Shown here: piece after piece, positions 1 through 10,256 of the stretch
How positions within the stretch are numbered: the first letter of the stretch is position 1
How the letters are laid out: the number at the start of each line of letters is the position of its first letter
From: Gigaspora margarita
Lineage: Eukaryota; Glomeromycota; Glomeromycetes; Diversisporales; Gigasporaceae
Length of the DNA: 64,000 nt
Assembly (NCBI GenBank): GCA_009809945.1
Contig: WTPW01000440.1
Location: 304,600-368,599 of the forward strand
Reading direction: 5' to 3'
Program-made: the position numbers and the translations under genes
The notes under the pieces: generated by a model
What the model was told of the DNA's origin: nothing
Database searches by the model: none
Seen by the model: only the letters and a program-made list of their open reading frames with translations

Positions 1-838
1 AAAAATTACCTAATTAGTACCTGATTAGGAACAAGGTCGAAAAAATGTGGTATTATGACAAATAGAATATTATAACGAACCAGCAACTATGTATTGTAAT
101 GAAGCACACACACTTGAGTACTGCAAAAAAAGAGTAATAACATGTCATGGCTCTTTTTAAGCTAAAAACAAAAAAGATTATAAAGAACTTGCATTGCATA
201 TTTAGTACTTTAATTACTTTAATTTGTAACAATTACTATATCATTATTGAAGCCAATATTCAAGGCACAATTTTTAGAACTAAGAACTAATTTAATCAAT
301 ATTTTTATATTTGTCAAAATAAACTCTTAGACCTCTGGAAATTGTGTGCCTTAAAATAATGTCCCAGGCACTATTTGTAAAATTAATTGTCATGAATCAT
401 AATAAAATTGGATTAAAATACAATATGGGTTTCTATTTAGTACTTTAAAACCTATTTATACTTGTTTAATATAAACTCTGCTCTGAATTATCTCTATTCT
501 ACATTTAAACCTAAAAAATATGCACAAAAAATTATTTTTTGGTGGGTTAATTTTTTTTTATAATCAGATTTCATTTTAATCAGATTTTATTTTAATCAGA
601 TTTTATTTTAATTGAAAATTTTGTTTGTTAAATGCATTTTTTGGATGGGCCAATAAATTTAGACCATCTCAATATTTATTTTGCACATTTCATAAAGAAA
701 TTACATGTTTAAAACTATCTATTCATATTATAGCAAAAGCGAATGCTGTCAATACTTTCAATATTTTATTATTTATTGTATAGTAAAAGCAAACGTTGTG
801 AATTAAAGACCATATTATAACTTCATAATATATTAAAC
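1..838. other. Gene-free AT-rich flank of the Tigger element
   Basis: No coding-like reading on either strand. It holds short direct repeats of an AATCAGATTTTATTTT-like unit near 563-611 and probably includes the 5' non-coding part of the transposon that follows. No terminal inverted repeat could be fixed with confidence. Confidence 0.4.
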
Positions 839-1981
839 ATGCTTTCAGTCTCTTATATTAATCAATGTAACACTATTCGTGAGGCTCTTGATAAAATAAA
901 TAAATATCCTTCTGACTCTTGCCCAAGTATCAATAGTGTTGCTAAAAGTTTTGGAATCCCAGAGGCATCTCTTAGACATGCTGTAAAAAATAGCAACTCT
1001 TCTAACTATACTGTTCTACCAACTATACTTACCAAGCATGAGGAGGGACAACTTGCAGGCTATTGTATTAATGTACAGAAGCTTGGATTTGGCCTAACAA
1101 GATCTGGCGTTAATTATTGTATAATAGAAATCTTAAGATTAAACAAGCAATTACACCCTTTTAATAATAATGGACCAGGTCAAAATTGGTGGGTGTGTTT
1201 CATGAGAGATCACCCTAAGCTGTCATTTTGTACTCCCCAAGAGTTATCAGAAGTGCGAGCACAAAAGGCCAATGTGACAATTGTGAAAGATTATTTTGAA
1301 AAACTTGGCAAAATTATTAATAAAAATTTGCTTACCGCTGCACAGATTTGGAATATGGACAAAACTGGGTTTGTCCTTATTCCAAAATCTGAAAAGGTTA
1401 TTGTAAGAAAAGGTGCACACCAGGTTTACATAGTCACACATAGAAATAATACTGAACATATTTCAGTAGCACCCACAATTTCAGCAGCTGGTTCATGCAT
1501 ACTACCTTTATTCATTTATAAAGGTGTTCATACAATCTCTGGTCTATTAGAGGGTGCACCTTCTGGAGCTGTTATGGGGTTTATGGATACTGGGTACATG
1601 CGCAAAGGTCTTTTCCAAATGTACCTAAACCATTTTATAAATTCTATCCCACCTATTCAACCAGTTCTATTAATACTCGACAGGCACAAAAGTCATATTA
1701 ACTACAAGAGCATAAACTTTTGTTGGCAAAATAATATTCTTCTCTTTGCTCTACCACCTCATACGATGCATGTTTTACAGTTGTCCGAGATTCTGTTTGC
1801 AAAATTAAAAAAAGGATATAGTAAAGCATGTGAAAAGTATCATACTAATAATGGTAAAATAGTAACTAAGCATACCTTTGCGAAGATTCTTGGTCCTGTT
1901 TTTGCTGAGACCTATACATCACTAGCAATTTACAACGCCTACAGAACTACTGGCATATGGCCATTTACCCTTCTTTACTAA
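839..1981 (+). CDS. Tigger/pogo-type DDE transposase (Tc1/mariner superfamily), probably inactive
   Basis: A 380-residue reading frame. The N-terminus carries a Psq-type helix-turn-helix (about residues 10-50, with INSVAKSFGIPEASLRHAV), then a CENP-B-like HTH region around GPGQNWWVCFMRDHP (about residue 113), then the DDE nuclease. The first catalytic Asp is in IWNMDKTGF (about residue 173) and the second in LILDRHKSH. The third motif, usually HVLQPLDVxxFxPLK, reads HVLQLSEILFAKLK, so the Pro is lost and the catalytic Asp appears to be Ser, with a Glu next to it. Such enzymes cut and paste DNA at TA sites. The frame ends early at LLY, and the usual C-terminal extension lies downstream (2087-2579). 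Family assignment is secure; the inactivity call is inference from the missing Asp and the early stop. Confidence 0.85.
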   Translation: MLSVSYINQCNTIREALDKINKYPSDSCPSINSVAKSFGIPEASLRHAVKNSNSSNYTVLPTILTKHEEGQLAGYCINVQKLGFGLTRSGVNYCIIEILRLNKQLHPFNNNGPGQNWWVCFMRDHPKLSFCTPQELSEVRAQKANVTIVKDYFEKLGKIINKNLLTAAQIWNMDKTGFVLIPKSEKVIVRKGAHQVYIVTHRNNTEHISVAPTISAAGSCILPLFIYKGVHTISGLLEGAPSGAVMGFMDTGYMRKGLFQMYLNHFINSIPPIQPVLLILDRHKSHINYKSINFCWQNNILLFALPPHTMHVLQLSEILFAKLKKGYSKACEKYHTNNGKIVTKHTFAKILGPVFAETYTSLAIYNAYRTTGIWPFTLLY

Positions 1982-2086
1982 CCAAATGATTTAACAAACC
2001 CATTAACCCACCTTTAATTTCACCATTACTTGCTCAACCAAATCATCTTCATTGTACTCGTCTAAATGTTAATAGTTAAACGAAGA

Positions 2087-2579
2087 AAATATTATACTAA
2101 AAAATGAGAATGATTTGTTGAGATCTCAGGTTGAAAAACTCAGTGAGGAATTGGAAACTTATAAGAGCCCTGGTACATGTGCATTACATTTAGCTCTCAA
2201 GTATCCATTTCCTCAGGCTCAAATTTCTCAAGTGACACCTGATAATACAAGTTCTGAAAGCCAACCTGAGCTTATATCATCCCCACCTAAAAAAAAGTGA
2301 AAGACACTTCCATTTGCATGGCTTTTAACTGAAGAGGAAAGCTGGTGTCAGTTGAATGAGTTGAATGAGGAGGCAGAACGAAAAGCTGAAGAAATTAAGT
2401 GAAAAAAAGAGGCTGCAGCTCAAAAAAAAGAAGTGGCAGCCCAAAAAAAAGAAGCGGCAGCCCAAAAAAAAGAAGCAGCAGCCAAAAAGTAAGAGGCACT
2501 AGCTAAAAAAAAGGAAGCCACTGCTCAAAAAAAAGACAGTGCAACGACTAGATCTAATACCAAAAAAAAATCGGTTTAA
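2087..2579 (+). pseudogene. Detached C-terminal tail of the Tigger transposase: coiled coil plus K/E/A heptads
   Basis: After the stop of the transposase frame, a coding-like stretch resumes: a coiled-coil segment (ENDLLRSQVEKLSEELETYK), the motif ALHLALKYPFP, then an acidic/serine linker and a basic run. From about 2400 to 2545 a 21-bp unit repeats about six times and encodes KKEAAAQ-like heptads. Each unit contains a run of eight A, a likely slippage site. Several in-frame stops (after PPKKK, after AEEIK, and inside the repeats) break the tail. It probably belonged to the same protein and aided multimerisation; that role is inference. Confidence 0.6.
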
Positions 2580-2919
2580 AAATTATATGTAAATCGAAAT
2601 TCGTCAGAATACCCCTTCACTCAAAATTTTAGATTTTAAAATGCGTTGCACGTGATGATGATCATTTAATAAATTCTGACTTGTAATCTGTTTTTTTTTT
2701 TTTTTTTATCGTGGCTTATTTGAATGCAATGTTGATCGATAGATATAAATATTTAAAGGTTTATACGGGTTAGTAAACATTTTTTATAGTAGAAACCTTA
2801 ACTTCGTCACAATACCCCTGTCCCCTTATATAAAATACTTAAACTTTTTTTTTATATTTATAATTAGTCTAATTAATATAATAAATTATACAGTATAATA
2901 CGTAATTATTATTTATAAG

Positions 2920-2970
2920 ATATTGGGCATACGATGAAAAAAATTCCCTGTTATTTCGTATGTCCAATAT
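2920..2970. repeat. Short hairpin with 15-bp arms
   Basis: Arms 2920-2934 (ATATTGGGCATACGA) and 2956-2970 are inverted copies with one mismatch, separated by 21 bp. It sits next to a larger foldback. Confidence 0.7.
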
Positions 2971-2974
2971 TGAT

Positions 2975-3103
2975 GTTATTGTTCATATTATATTAGCATG
3001 TGAAATTTTTTGTCGTGATATTTTGCATAAATGTTGATGTCATTTTATGACAATAATATCAAGGCAAAAAATTTTCACATGATCATATGACATGAACAAT
3101 AAC
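2975..3103. repeat. Foldback repeat of about 129 bp
   Basis: Begins GTTATTGTTCAT and ends ATGAACAATAAC. An inner pair is also inverted, CATGTGAAATTTTTTG against CAAAAAATTTTCACATG, so most of the segment can fold on itself. It looks like a MITE or foldback element; no clear target-site duplication was seen. Confidence 0.7.
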
Positions 3104-3948
3104 AGCAATTTTTACATTGCTGTGGTATTATGACCTGCATTACAAATTGATCTGGGTCATTTCAAAATCGAGAAATACCACGTACCACTCGACGTAAATT
3201 CAGAAATGATGCAGAACAATAATAGTATAGAATAATCCTTTTATCATGCAATGTTCAAATTGCATTTTCTTATTGCATTCTGTTCTATGTAAAGTATAGA
3301 ATAAAAAAATAAGTACTTACTGTAAAGTATTATTCATATTTATAATAATTATTATTATACTTACAAAAAAACTGAAAGCCATTATAAGTTTAAAGTGTAA
3401 TTAATTTATGTCGACCTATTAAACCCCAGACATCTTTCATATAGGTCATAACTTTGTTTTGGCCAATTTTGACCTAATTTGCAAAATAAATATAATAAAC
3501 AAACGAAATATTAAAATCATGTTCTTATTTAAATACATTAAATTTATGATGTAGACAAGTGTTACATCAGGTGATGCTAGTTAAATTATAAACTCCAAAG
3601 CACACAGTTTTCTCCTGATGGCACTTGAATGCAAATATTTAAGATTACGTACGTAGTAGCTTTTCTTTACAATTTTTCTCCTGCATGTTCTTTATTTAAA
3701 CTTAAGTTTTTATTATTGCTACTTTTGTGCTACATCCTTTGATGCTAGAAAGTTTCTGAATTTTGTAACTTTTCTAAAGTTTAATCTTGATGTTGCTCAT
3801 AGTTTATTTCCATTATATAATTAGTAGATCACCCATAAAATTTTTATGACGCATGACTATGCCACATCATATTGTCACAATTTCATTTGACCGGGTAGCG
3901 TACAGGTTGTAACAAAAATGTGACTACCCACAGAATATTGTGAAATTT

Positions 3949-4200
3949 CTAAGCTGGTGGCGGAGGTTTAAGAATATAGTTCTGTTCACTATTTACTTCA
4001 CGCATCGTTTTAAGTATAAAGAAATAAATTGAAAGATTTAGAGATAGGACTAGACACGACAAAATTCTTAGATAAAGGTCACGTGCCAATAGAAATCTAA
4101 ATTTGTCGCCAATAGCATATGAGATTAAGATTGGGATTAGTCCTGTAATAAAGTAGGATATATAGTAAAATTTGCAAGGAATTTTTTTACTAAAACACAA
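3949..4200 (-). CDS. Possible terminal exon of a small membrane protein
   Basis: About 80 residues with two hydrophobic segments (YYISYFITGLIPILISYAI and ILSCLVLSLNLSIYFFIL) separated by a basic loop, ending in KPPPPA. The 5' end lacks an ATG; TGTGTTTTAG just inside it could be a splice acceptor, which would make this a last exon. No upstream exon was found. No family recognised. The hydrophobicity may be real or may come from AT-rich composition. Confidence 0.3.
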   Translation of the reverse strand: MCFSKKIPCKFYYISYFITGLIPILISYAIGDKFRFLLARDLYLRILSCLVLSLNLSIYFFILKTMREVNSEQNYILKPPPPA

Positions 4201-4653
4201 AGGTGTTTTTTTAGGTAAAATTATAAGTTACTGAAAAGACTTCAATTTCACGTTGTACATGCAATATCTGATTTCAAGCAAATGCTAACTTCAGGCACGA
4301 CAACATGATAACGGTTAACATTAACATTTGATCTTTGCATTAACAATACACATTTTTATTAGATAATTTTGGATTATCTGATTTTAACTGTTTATCTATT
4401 AAAATTGGATATCAAATAAATAAATGGATAAATGATTATTGGATTGGAACTCTATAAAAAAAAAAAAAGAATATTGCCTTGTGTTATACGTTAGAGAAAT
4501 CACATCTAACTCCATTATATATCTCCTGAAGTTGTAAGCATCGTCAAAAAATAAAAAAAATAAAAGCGACCATTAAACAAGAAGCAAATGCTACGGATTT
4601 TCAAAAATATTCTCGCAAAGCATAAACTTCCGTTTTGTTTTGGATGAATATTC

Positions 4654-4848
4654 GTGGTTACTTATGAGATTTATATGAAAATGTTGAAATATTATCAATT
4701 ACTACGTGCTGGCATGTCATATTCAAGATCTCCTTCAATTACTCATAGATACTCTTTGTTTACTAGAAGGTTTATTCCATTTGCTAGTTCATTTGTCAAA
4801 TATCGATTTGAGTCCTATGGAATAACTGATTGTTTTTCAACAGAATAA
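4654..4848 (+). CDS. Small unrecognised ORF
   Basis: 64 residues, Ser/Tyr/Arg-rich (SRSPSITHRYSLFTRRFIPF). Its composition is less biased than the surrounding AT-rich DNA, which hints at past coding. The annotated start is not an ATG and no domain is recognised. It may be an exon of a lost gene or chance. Confidence 0.2.
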   Translation: MVTYEIYMKMLKYYQLLRAGMSYSRSPSITHRYSLFTRRFIPFASSFVKYRFESYGITDCFSTE

Positions 4849-5125
4849 AAGGTCCAAGATAAAATAGTGAATTTTAAAGGAATTTTTTAAATTAATTTAC
4901 TACTAAGTCTTGCGTATTTTGTTGTCTAATGATTTCGTCACAAATAAACCCATCTTTTTTGGATACAATCATGTATATATATTATAATCGGTTTAAATAA
5001 CCCAAAGTATTTAGAATGATAATCCACTTGCTTTTTCTTTTTTTTTTTGAGAATTCAAGATTAAAGTAACTGATTGCATAGCAAATAACTGTGAAATACA
5101 ATCATTATTATCTATTCTACAATTG

Positions 5126-5284
5126 CTGATTCATAAAATTGCACGTTCATTCTTTACTTACGCAGCTAGCAATCAATTTTGTTCTAAAGCACATGATGTT
5201 AAAGATAATTCCTTTACGAATGGTAATTCAAATACCAATATCAGTTATGGAAGAACATTCCTACCGTTTGTTAGATTTGTATAA
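5126..5284 (+). pseudogene. Coding-like remnant upstream of a MITE
   Basis: The frame from 5126 reads a balanced, Asn/Ser-rich stretch (LIHKIARSFFTYAASNQF ... GRTFLPFVRFV) ending just before the MITE at 5321. No start codon or domain is visible. It may be a gene fragment cut off by the insertion. Confidence 0.2.
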
Positions 5285-5320
5285 AGATGATAGATCAAAT
5301 GGACTTGGTGCTTATTCATT

Positions 5321-5483
5321 GTCGGGGATGATGCTGAAATTTAGGGTAACTATAAGCTCTGTTAAAATCCACATATACTTTAAATATTAAATCTATCCCA
5401 AACTTTACCTTAACCCTATAAGACAATAACGAAAAATACACCCAAAAACAATTTAAAATTTCAATTTCAGCATCATCCCCGGC
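5321..5483. mobile_element. MITE, 163 bp, family with GYCGGGGATGATGCTGAAATT termini
   Basis: Terminal inverted repeats GTCGGGGATGATGCTGAAAT and its complement with one mismatch. ATT flanks both sides. The interior shares AAAATCCACATATACT and CCCTAA-like motifs with the element at 22821-23044, so the two belong to one family. Non-autonomous; the superfamily is not clear, since an ATT duplication is unusual. Confidence 0.8.
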
Positions 5484-6561
5484 ATTCTTTACAATTATAT
5501 TGTAATTTGAGTAACTTGAATAACTTGAATAACTTGAATAGTTTATATGCTAGTTTATTTATTAATCATTTTTCTACAAATTGATAAAATATTTATTTCA
5601 AAAATTTGGTCAGAAAACATTTAATGACATGGTACTTCATAGCTTTGTTTCTATCTCAGAAATTGAATATAATCAGTTAAATTGCCCTTTCATTTCGACT
5701 CATTAATTGCTATGGAAATTTGCAAAGTTCTTTTTAAGAAGAATATTAATTATAAGTTTGTCTTATAATTAAGAAAGGCTTTATAAGAATATTTCTAAAC
5801 ATACAGTATTTTCTTTTCAGCTTTGATTTACTTACAATGTCATATGAGAGCGGCCAGGAAGCTGAATTTGAACATGCAATCATGCCATCTAATAGATGCA
5901 AGATTTTGTACACAGTTGGTAGCTTGTAAACCGTGCACTACGTTCCTGGTATTATTTGTTAATCAATAATCGTCAAAGGCACAATGAAAAAACTTTTCGA
6001 GCCGGAATATATTTGCTAATTTAACCCTGATGTTTGTTTAAACAGGATTCTATGAAGAAAATGCATCGTCACGAAAAAGAAAAATATGACCAACCTGCAT
6101 AGGTAAATTCTATATAATTTTAATAGCGATAGCTTTAAATTGAACATTAGATTAAATTCTCCTTACCGGCATAATATTTTTGATATCTCACTAAACTGAC
6201 TAATAAACAACTTCTTTGCATAATATTTAGATATCTCACTAAACTGACTAATAAATAAATTTGTTTTATGAATGAAAAGACTTGGAAAATTTTGAGTTAT
6301 TTTGATTTTAATGTGGTAAACGATGAACAAGTGCTATGAATTTGAAGTTAAAAAAAACCAGAAAGAAAAGGAAGATTTTAAATTACTGTATACACGGGTT
6401 TTACTGAGATAGTGTAACAAATCGAAAGTTGAAAAAATCGGCTAGTTAGTTAGTTGACAACTAATCGATTAAACTTTTTAGATACCAACTAATCGATTAA
6501 TCGACTAATCGATTAAAAAAATATTGTGGTTTGCATAATTTACAAAATTATACAAACCGCA
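5484..6561. other. Gene-free stretch with ATCGATTAA cluster
   Basis: No convincing gene. A short frame at 5815-5960, after an acceptor-like TTTTCTTTTCAG, reads as Cys-rich but has no recognised family. 6440-6515 holds repeated AATCGATTAA units (TAATCGATTAATCGACTAAT), a small self-complementary cluster. Confidence 0.3.
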
Positions 6562-6780
6562 ATTAATTATGGCAATTTGCAAAAAGGTGTGACCCTTGAT
6601 TTTCGTGATGATGATAGCGGAAAAATTTCTGAGATTTTAATTCCCTATTGATAATAATTTTCAATCAATAGCGTCTATATCTTTAAAATTCTTCAAATTG
6701 AGTATCGGTTGATTTCTTGTGATTTTACATAACATCATGATCTGCCGAAGTCACATCCTTTTGCAACCGCCATAATTCAT
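6562..6780. mobile_element. MITE-like inverted-repeat element, about 219 bp
   Basis: The left end (TTAATTATGGCAATTTGCAA followed by AAAGGTGTGAC) and right end (GTCACATCCTTTTGCAACCG followed by CCATAATTCAT) are imperfect inverted repeats of about 31 bp. No coding content; target duplication not resolved. Confidence 0.55.
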
Positions 6781-7479
6781 CGAAAAGGCAACCTTTGAAT
6801 TCTAAAATTTTTTATAAAATATATTTAATTAAATTGTGTTGTGAGATTAACGCATTGCATATAAAAATTTGCACAAATATATTTATTAGAACGTTGAAAG
6901 CAGGTTTGGATCAAATCATAAGCTCCAAAATTTTTTGTAGTTATGAAAAAGCGTTGGACAGTTAATTGATATAAAGTGGTATAACCTGTCACAGATTACG
7001 GGCGTGTCTAAAAGTCAGAATCTGAAGTGTGTCAGATTGTATTCAACGCAAGAATGTATCTGAGGTACAACATTGATAAGCTCGTCAACGAAGTGACAGA
7101 GCGGTCATTATTGCGAGATCAGCTGATTTATTGCAAATCATGTAAATTTTTGTCATCTATTGTTTGTTTAGTGCTTGGTTGAGGCTTCTTGTTTAAGGGC
7201 AGGGTTTTGTTTGTTGTTTGTGTTGAAATAGCGTATGATATTGGTAGATAGGATAGGGCTAAGNATACGAATTGGTGGCTGTTAGCATGCGGAGTTAAGG
7301 AATGAAGTTTATAAAGAATTGTTGTTCGGAATTGAAGAAGTTATCTTTGGTTTTGCTATCGCTCGCCTTAGTAAAGGCTGGCTCTATCTCCCTCCCACCC
7401 ACCCTATTATAAGTGGCTTGCAAGTATTAGTACTATCAGCCACAGCTACAGTAGATATTGTAGTCGGGATCTTTTTTTT

Positions 7480-8000
7480 TGTGTTTCATGGTCGCATGGC
7501 AGTGTAAGGACCATCAGTAGCAATTTTTGGGCCCCACGACTACAGTGGCACTGCAGTGACCTTTATTAGTGAACAGTTAGGCTCCGCGGCTGCAGTAGCA
7601 GTGCAAGGACCATATTAGTGAATATTTAGGCTCCACGGCTGCAATGGCAGTGCAAGGACCTTATTAAGGGTAAGTTAGGATCCACGGCTGCAGTGGCAGT
7701 GCAAGGACCTTATTGGTGATACGTTAGGCTCCGCGGCTGCTGTAGCAGTGCAAGGACCTTATTAATGAATATTTAGGCTCCGCGGCTGCAGTGGCAGTGC
7801 AAGGACCTTATTAAGGGTAAGTTAGGATCCGCGGCTGCANTGGCAGTGCAAGGACCTTATTATTGAATTGTTAGGCTCCACGGCTGCAGTAGCAGTGCAA
7901 GGACCTTATTATTGAATTGTTAGGCTCCGCGGCTGCAGTGGCAGTGCAAGGACCTAATTAGTGGACAGTTAGACTCCACAGCTGCAATGCAAATGAAAGT
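7480..8000. repeat. GC-richer minisatellite, about ten 49-bp units
   Basis: Units start near 7577, 7625, 7674, 7723, 7772, 7821, 7870 and 7919, with degenerate units at both edges. The core is GGCTCCGCGGCTGCAGTGG followed by CAGTGCAAGGACCTTATTA. The 49-bp period is not a multiple of three, so it does not encode a repeat protein. Unit ends alternate among a few versions (GGGTAAG, GAATAT, GAATTG), suggesting higher-order duplication. It stands out by GC content in very AT-rich DNA. Confidence 0.9.
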
Positions 8001-8572
8001 ACCTGAAATAAATACTGCAAGATGACGCCCCGATTCTCTTTTTAGCTATATACGTAGGTTAGCTACCTTGCTTATGTTACATTTTCTTGTAGTATGCAGG
8101 GTGTGGTGGGACCCTGGGGTTTGGAAATTTGGAACCGAAAGGTCGGTAGTTTATGCGTCTGATAGGTTTAGAAAAGGATTGGTACAGGTTCAGATAAGTT
8201 CTCATAGACTAGAGGCTTTGTCTATTTCGAGTATGTAACGCTAGAGCTTGTTTAGATAGCGACACTATTCCCATATGTTTTTTCATATATAGCAATAAAG
8301 TAGCTGATCGAGCATTAATAATGATATAGGATCATCCTGCCTAAATTAAATTATTTTTCTGATATGAACGAATAAAAGTCATTCATGTATTATATCTTAT
8401 CTAATATTTAGTAATTAATATATCGTTCATATAGCAAATTTTTATTGGCAGTTGTTGCGTGATCTTACTAAATGAAGTGATATTCAATTTACCAATAACA
8501 AGAAAGTTACAGTATTGTCGCGAAATAACGTGTACGTAGGATCCCGAGCTATTGATAAATAGGTCAGATCTA

Positions 8573-8731
8573 AGTAAATTTTTTCAAGACTTTAAATTAA
8601 ATATCTCAACAACCATTAAACCAAACTTTAATTCTATATAGTTATACAATTAAAATAAAAAATTTTTTATTAGGTTTGGTTTAATAGTTGTCAAGATATT
8701 TAATTAAAATTTTTAAAAAAATTTACTAAAA
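8573..8731. repeat. Foldback repeat of about 159 bp
   Basis: The left arm (AAATATCTCAACAACCATTA then AACCAAACTTTAAT) is inverted in the right arm (ATTAGGTTTGGTTTAATAG then TTGTCAAGATATTT). Non-coding. Confidence 0.65.
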
Positions 8732-9036
8732 ACTATTTGGGTGGCTTCTACTTTTGACCTCCCATATAATTTTTAGGATCCAATTTTCTAAATAACGACC
8801 AGCATGGTATTTCACGACATATATAGGGTGGATGTCTAATTAAGTCCTTAAAAAATTAACGTAGTAATGCACAATCTAAAATTCAATGCATTCACATATA
8901 CTGTATTTTATTTATTTTTTTAACATCACAGTTTTTTTGATCTCTTTAAAAGTCAAAGATAAATAGAAAGTCTTATTTATTTATAATATAAAATGGTTTG
9001 TATATATATAAGCAAAAAACTTTATTCTACAAAAAA

Positions 9037-9186
9037 CTAAAGCATATCAAATCTAGATTTCGGCTTTTTCCTTGGAGTTGGTCCTCTTTGAGATCCAGGA
9101 GTAGTTGGAGGTAACCTCGTAGACTCCGGATTGTTTAATTGGTTTTGTATTTGTTGTTCTCGTGACGATACTACTTGTTTATGATA
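9037..9186 (-). pseudogene. RNF213-like copy: last exon, basic C-terminus
   Basis: Acceptor TTTTATATAG precedes an in-phase exon that runs from YHKQVVSSREQQ to PTPRKKPKSRFDML and a TAG stop. The donor is DQIE|GTAATT in the previous exon. The Lys/Arg-rich end may be a nuclear-localisation or nucleic-acid-binding tail; that is inference. It is too short to stand out as an ORF by itself. Confidence 0.75.
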
Positions 9187-9254
9187 CTATATAAAAGAAT
9201 TTAATATTAAATAAATAATTAAAAAAAAAATGAAGATCTATAATGAATAATTAC

Positions 9255-10256
9255 CTCAATCTGATCTATAACAAACTTATATGCTTCAAATGCTTGATTA
9301 ACAAACAAGCTATCTGGGAATGAATCATCCAAATCTTCTAATTCAGAAATTGCAGGCGGCCAAAAGTGCAATGATGGTTCACAAATATAAAGATAAAGAG
9401 GGTCGGTCACTTTTTGTTTTTCGGTTTGTAAAAATCTATAAATAAATCTTTTTAGTGCTGTGGCAAAAACTTCAGCGGAGAATTTCACAATTTTTCCATT
9501 AACAATTGTTGCTGGTTGTTTAGTATCAAAATCTATAAGATTTTCTATTTCTTCTCGTTGTTTAGGCGTAAGCTCTTCCTTGTATATTTCATCAATATAA
9601 TCAATTGTTAAATTTGCTACTTGTCCTTCTATTAATTCATATAAGGAAATTATATGCTTGAGTTTCAGAGGTCTGTTTAGCAAGTTATGAAATTCATGAT
9701 TTTCGATGAGTCCAGAAAGTGTCGACCATTGGTTTACATAATCTTTTATAAAACTTTCACCATTGCCACCAGGTGTCCGTTTAATAAAGCAAAGCAAAAT
9801 TTCCAAGGATGAAAGAATTTCTGATGGGTTATCTAATGATATATCCATACTGCTTGGTTGGAAAGCATATTGCAAGTTTGCTGAAGACCTCATCAATTCT
9901 ACTTGTTCAGGTTGAATTTGTTCTTGAGGAATTAAATTTCTAATATCTTCAATAATACGTGTTGATACTTGAATTAATTCCAAATGGTATGAAAAGGGTG
10001 GCAGGTATAATGATGTTTCACCTACTGTATCTATATAAACCTTTTCAAATACAAGTTGCCGTACAAGCTCAATTTCTATTTTTTGCAAATCATAAATTAC
10101 ATCAAGACCGCGTCCAATTCCTAAATTCCTTTGACTAAACATGTGAATTCCACCAAGTTCTTCTTGATCATATATAATAATGTTATCAATACGGGCTTGA
10201 TTAAGTGTTAATGAGCGAATGGAATGCAGTAGAAGAGATTCCTTCTTCTGCATCAT
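9255..10256 (-). pseudogene. RNF213-like copy: C-terminal helical domain
   Basis: About 330 residues, including LNQARIDNIIIYDQEELGG, FEKVYIDTVGE and a proline motif LHFWPPAISELEDL. This corresponds to the region after the RZ finger in RNF213-type proteins. It joins the upstream exon by a frame change between AFHS and LTLNQARID near 10230, with no intron signals visible, so it is probably a frameshift. Confidence 0.7.

Noticed and set aside
1247-1459. Minus-strand ORF inside the Tigger transposase
   Set aside because: Shadow of the plus-strand transposase, which has clear domain motifs.
7319-7507. Short ORF before the 49-bp minisatellite
   Set aside because: Runs into the minisatellite, has no ATG-supported start and no recognisable domain.
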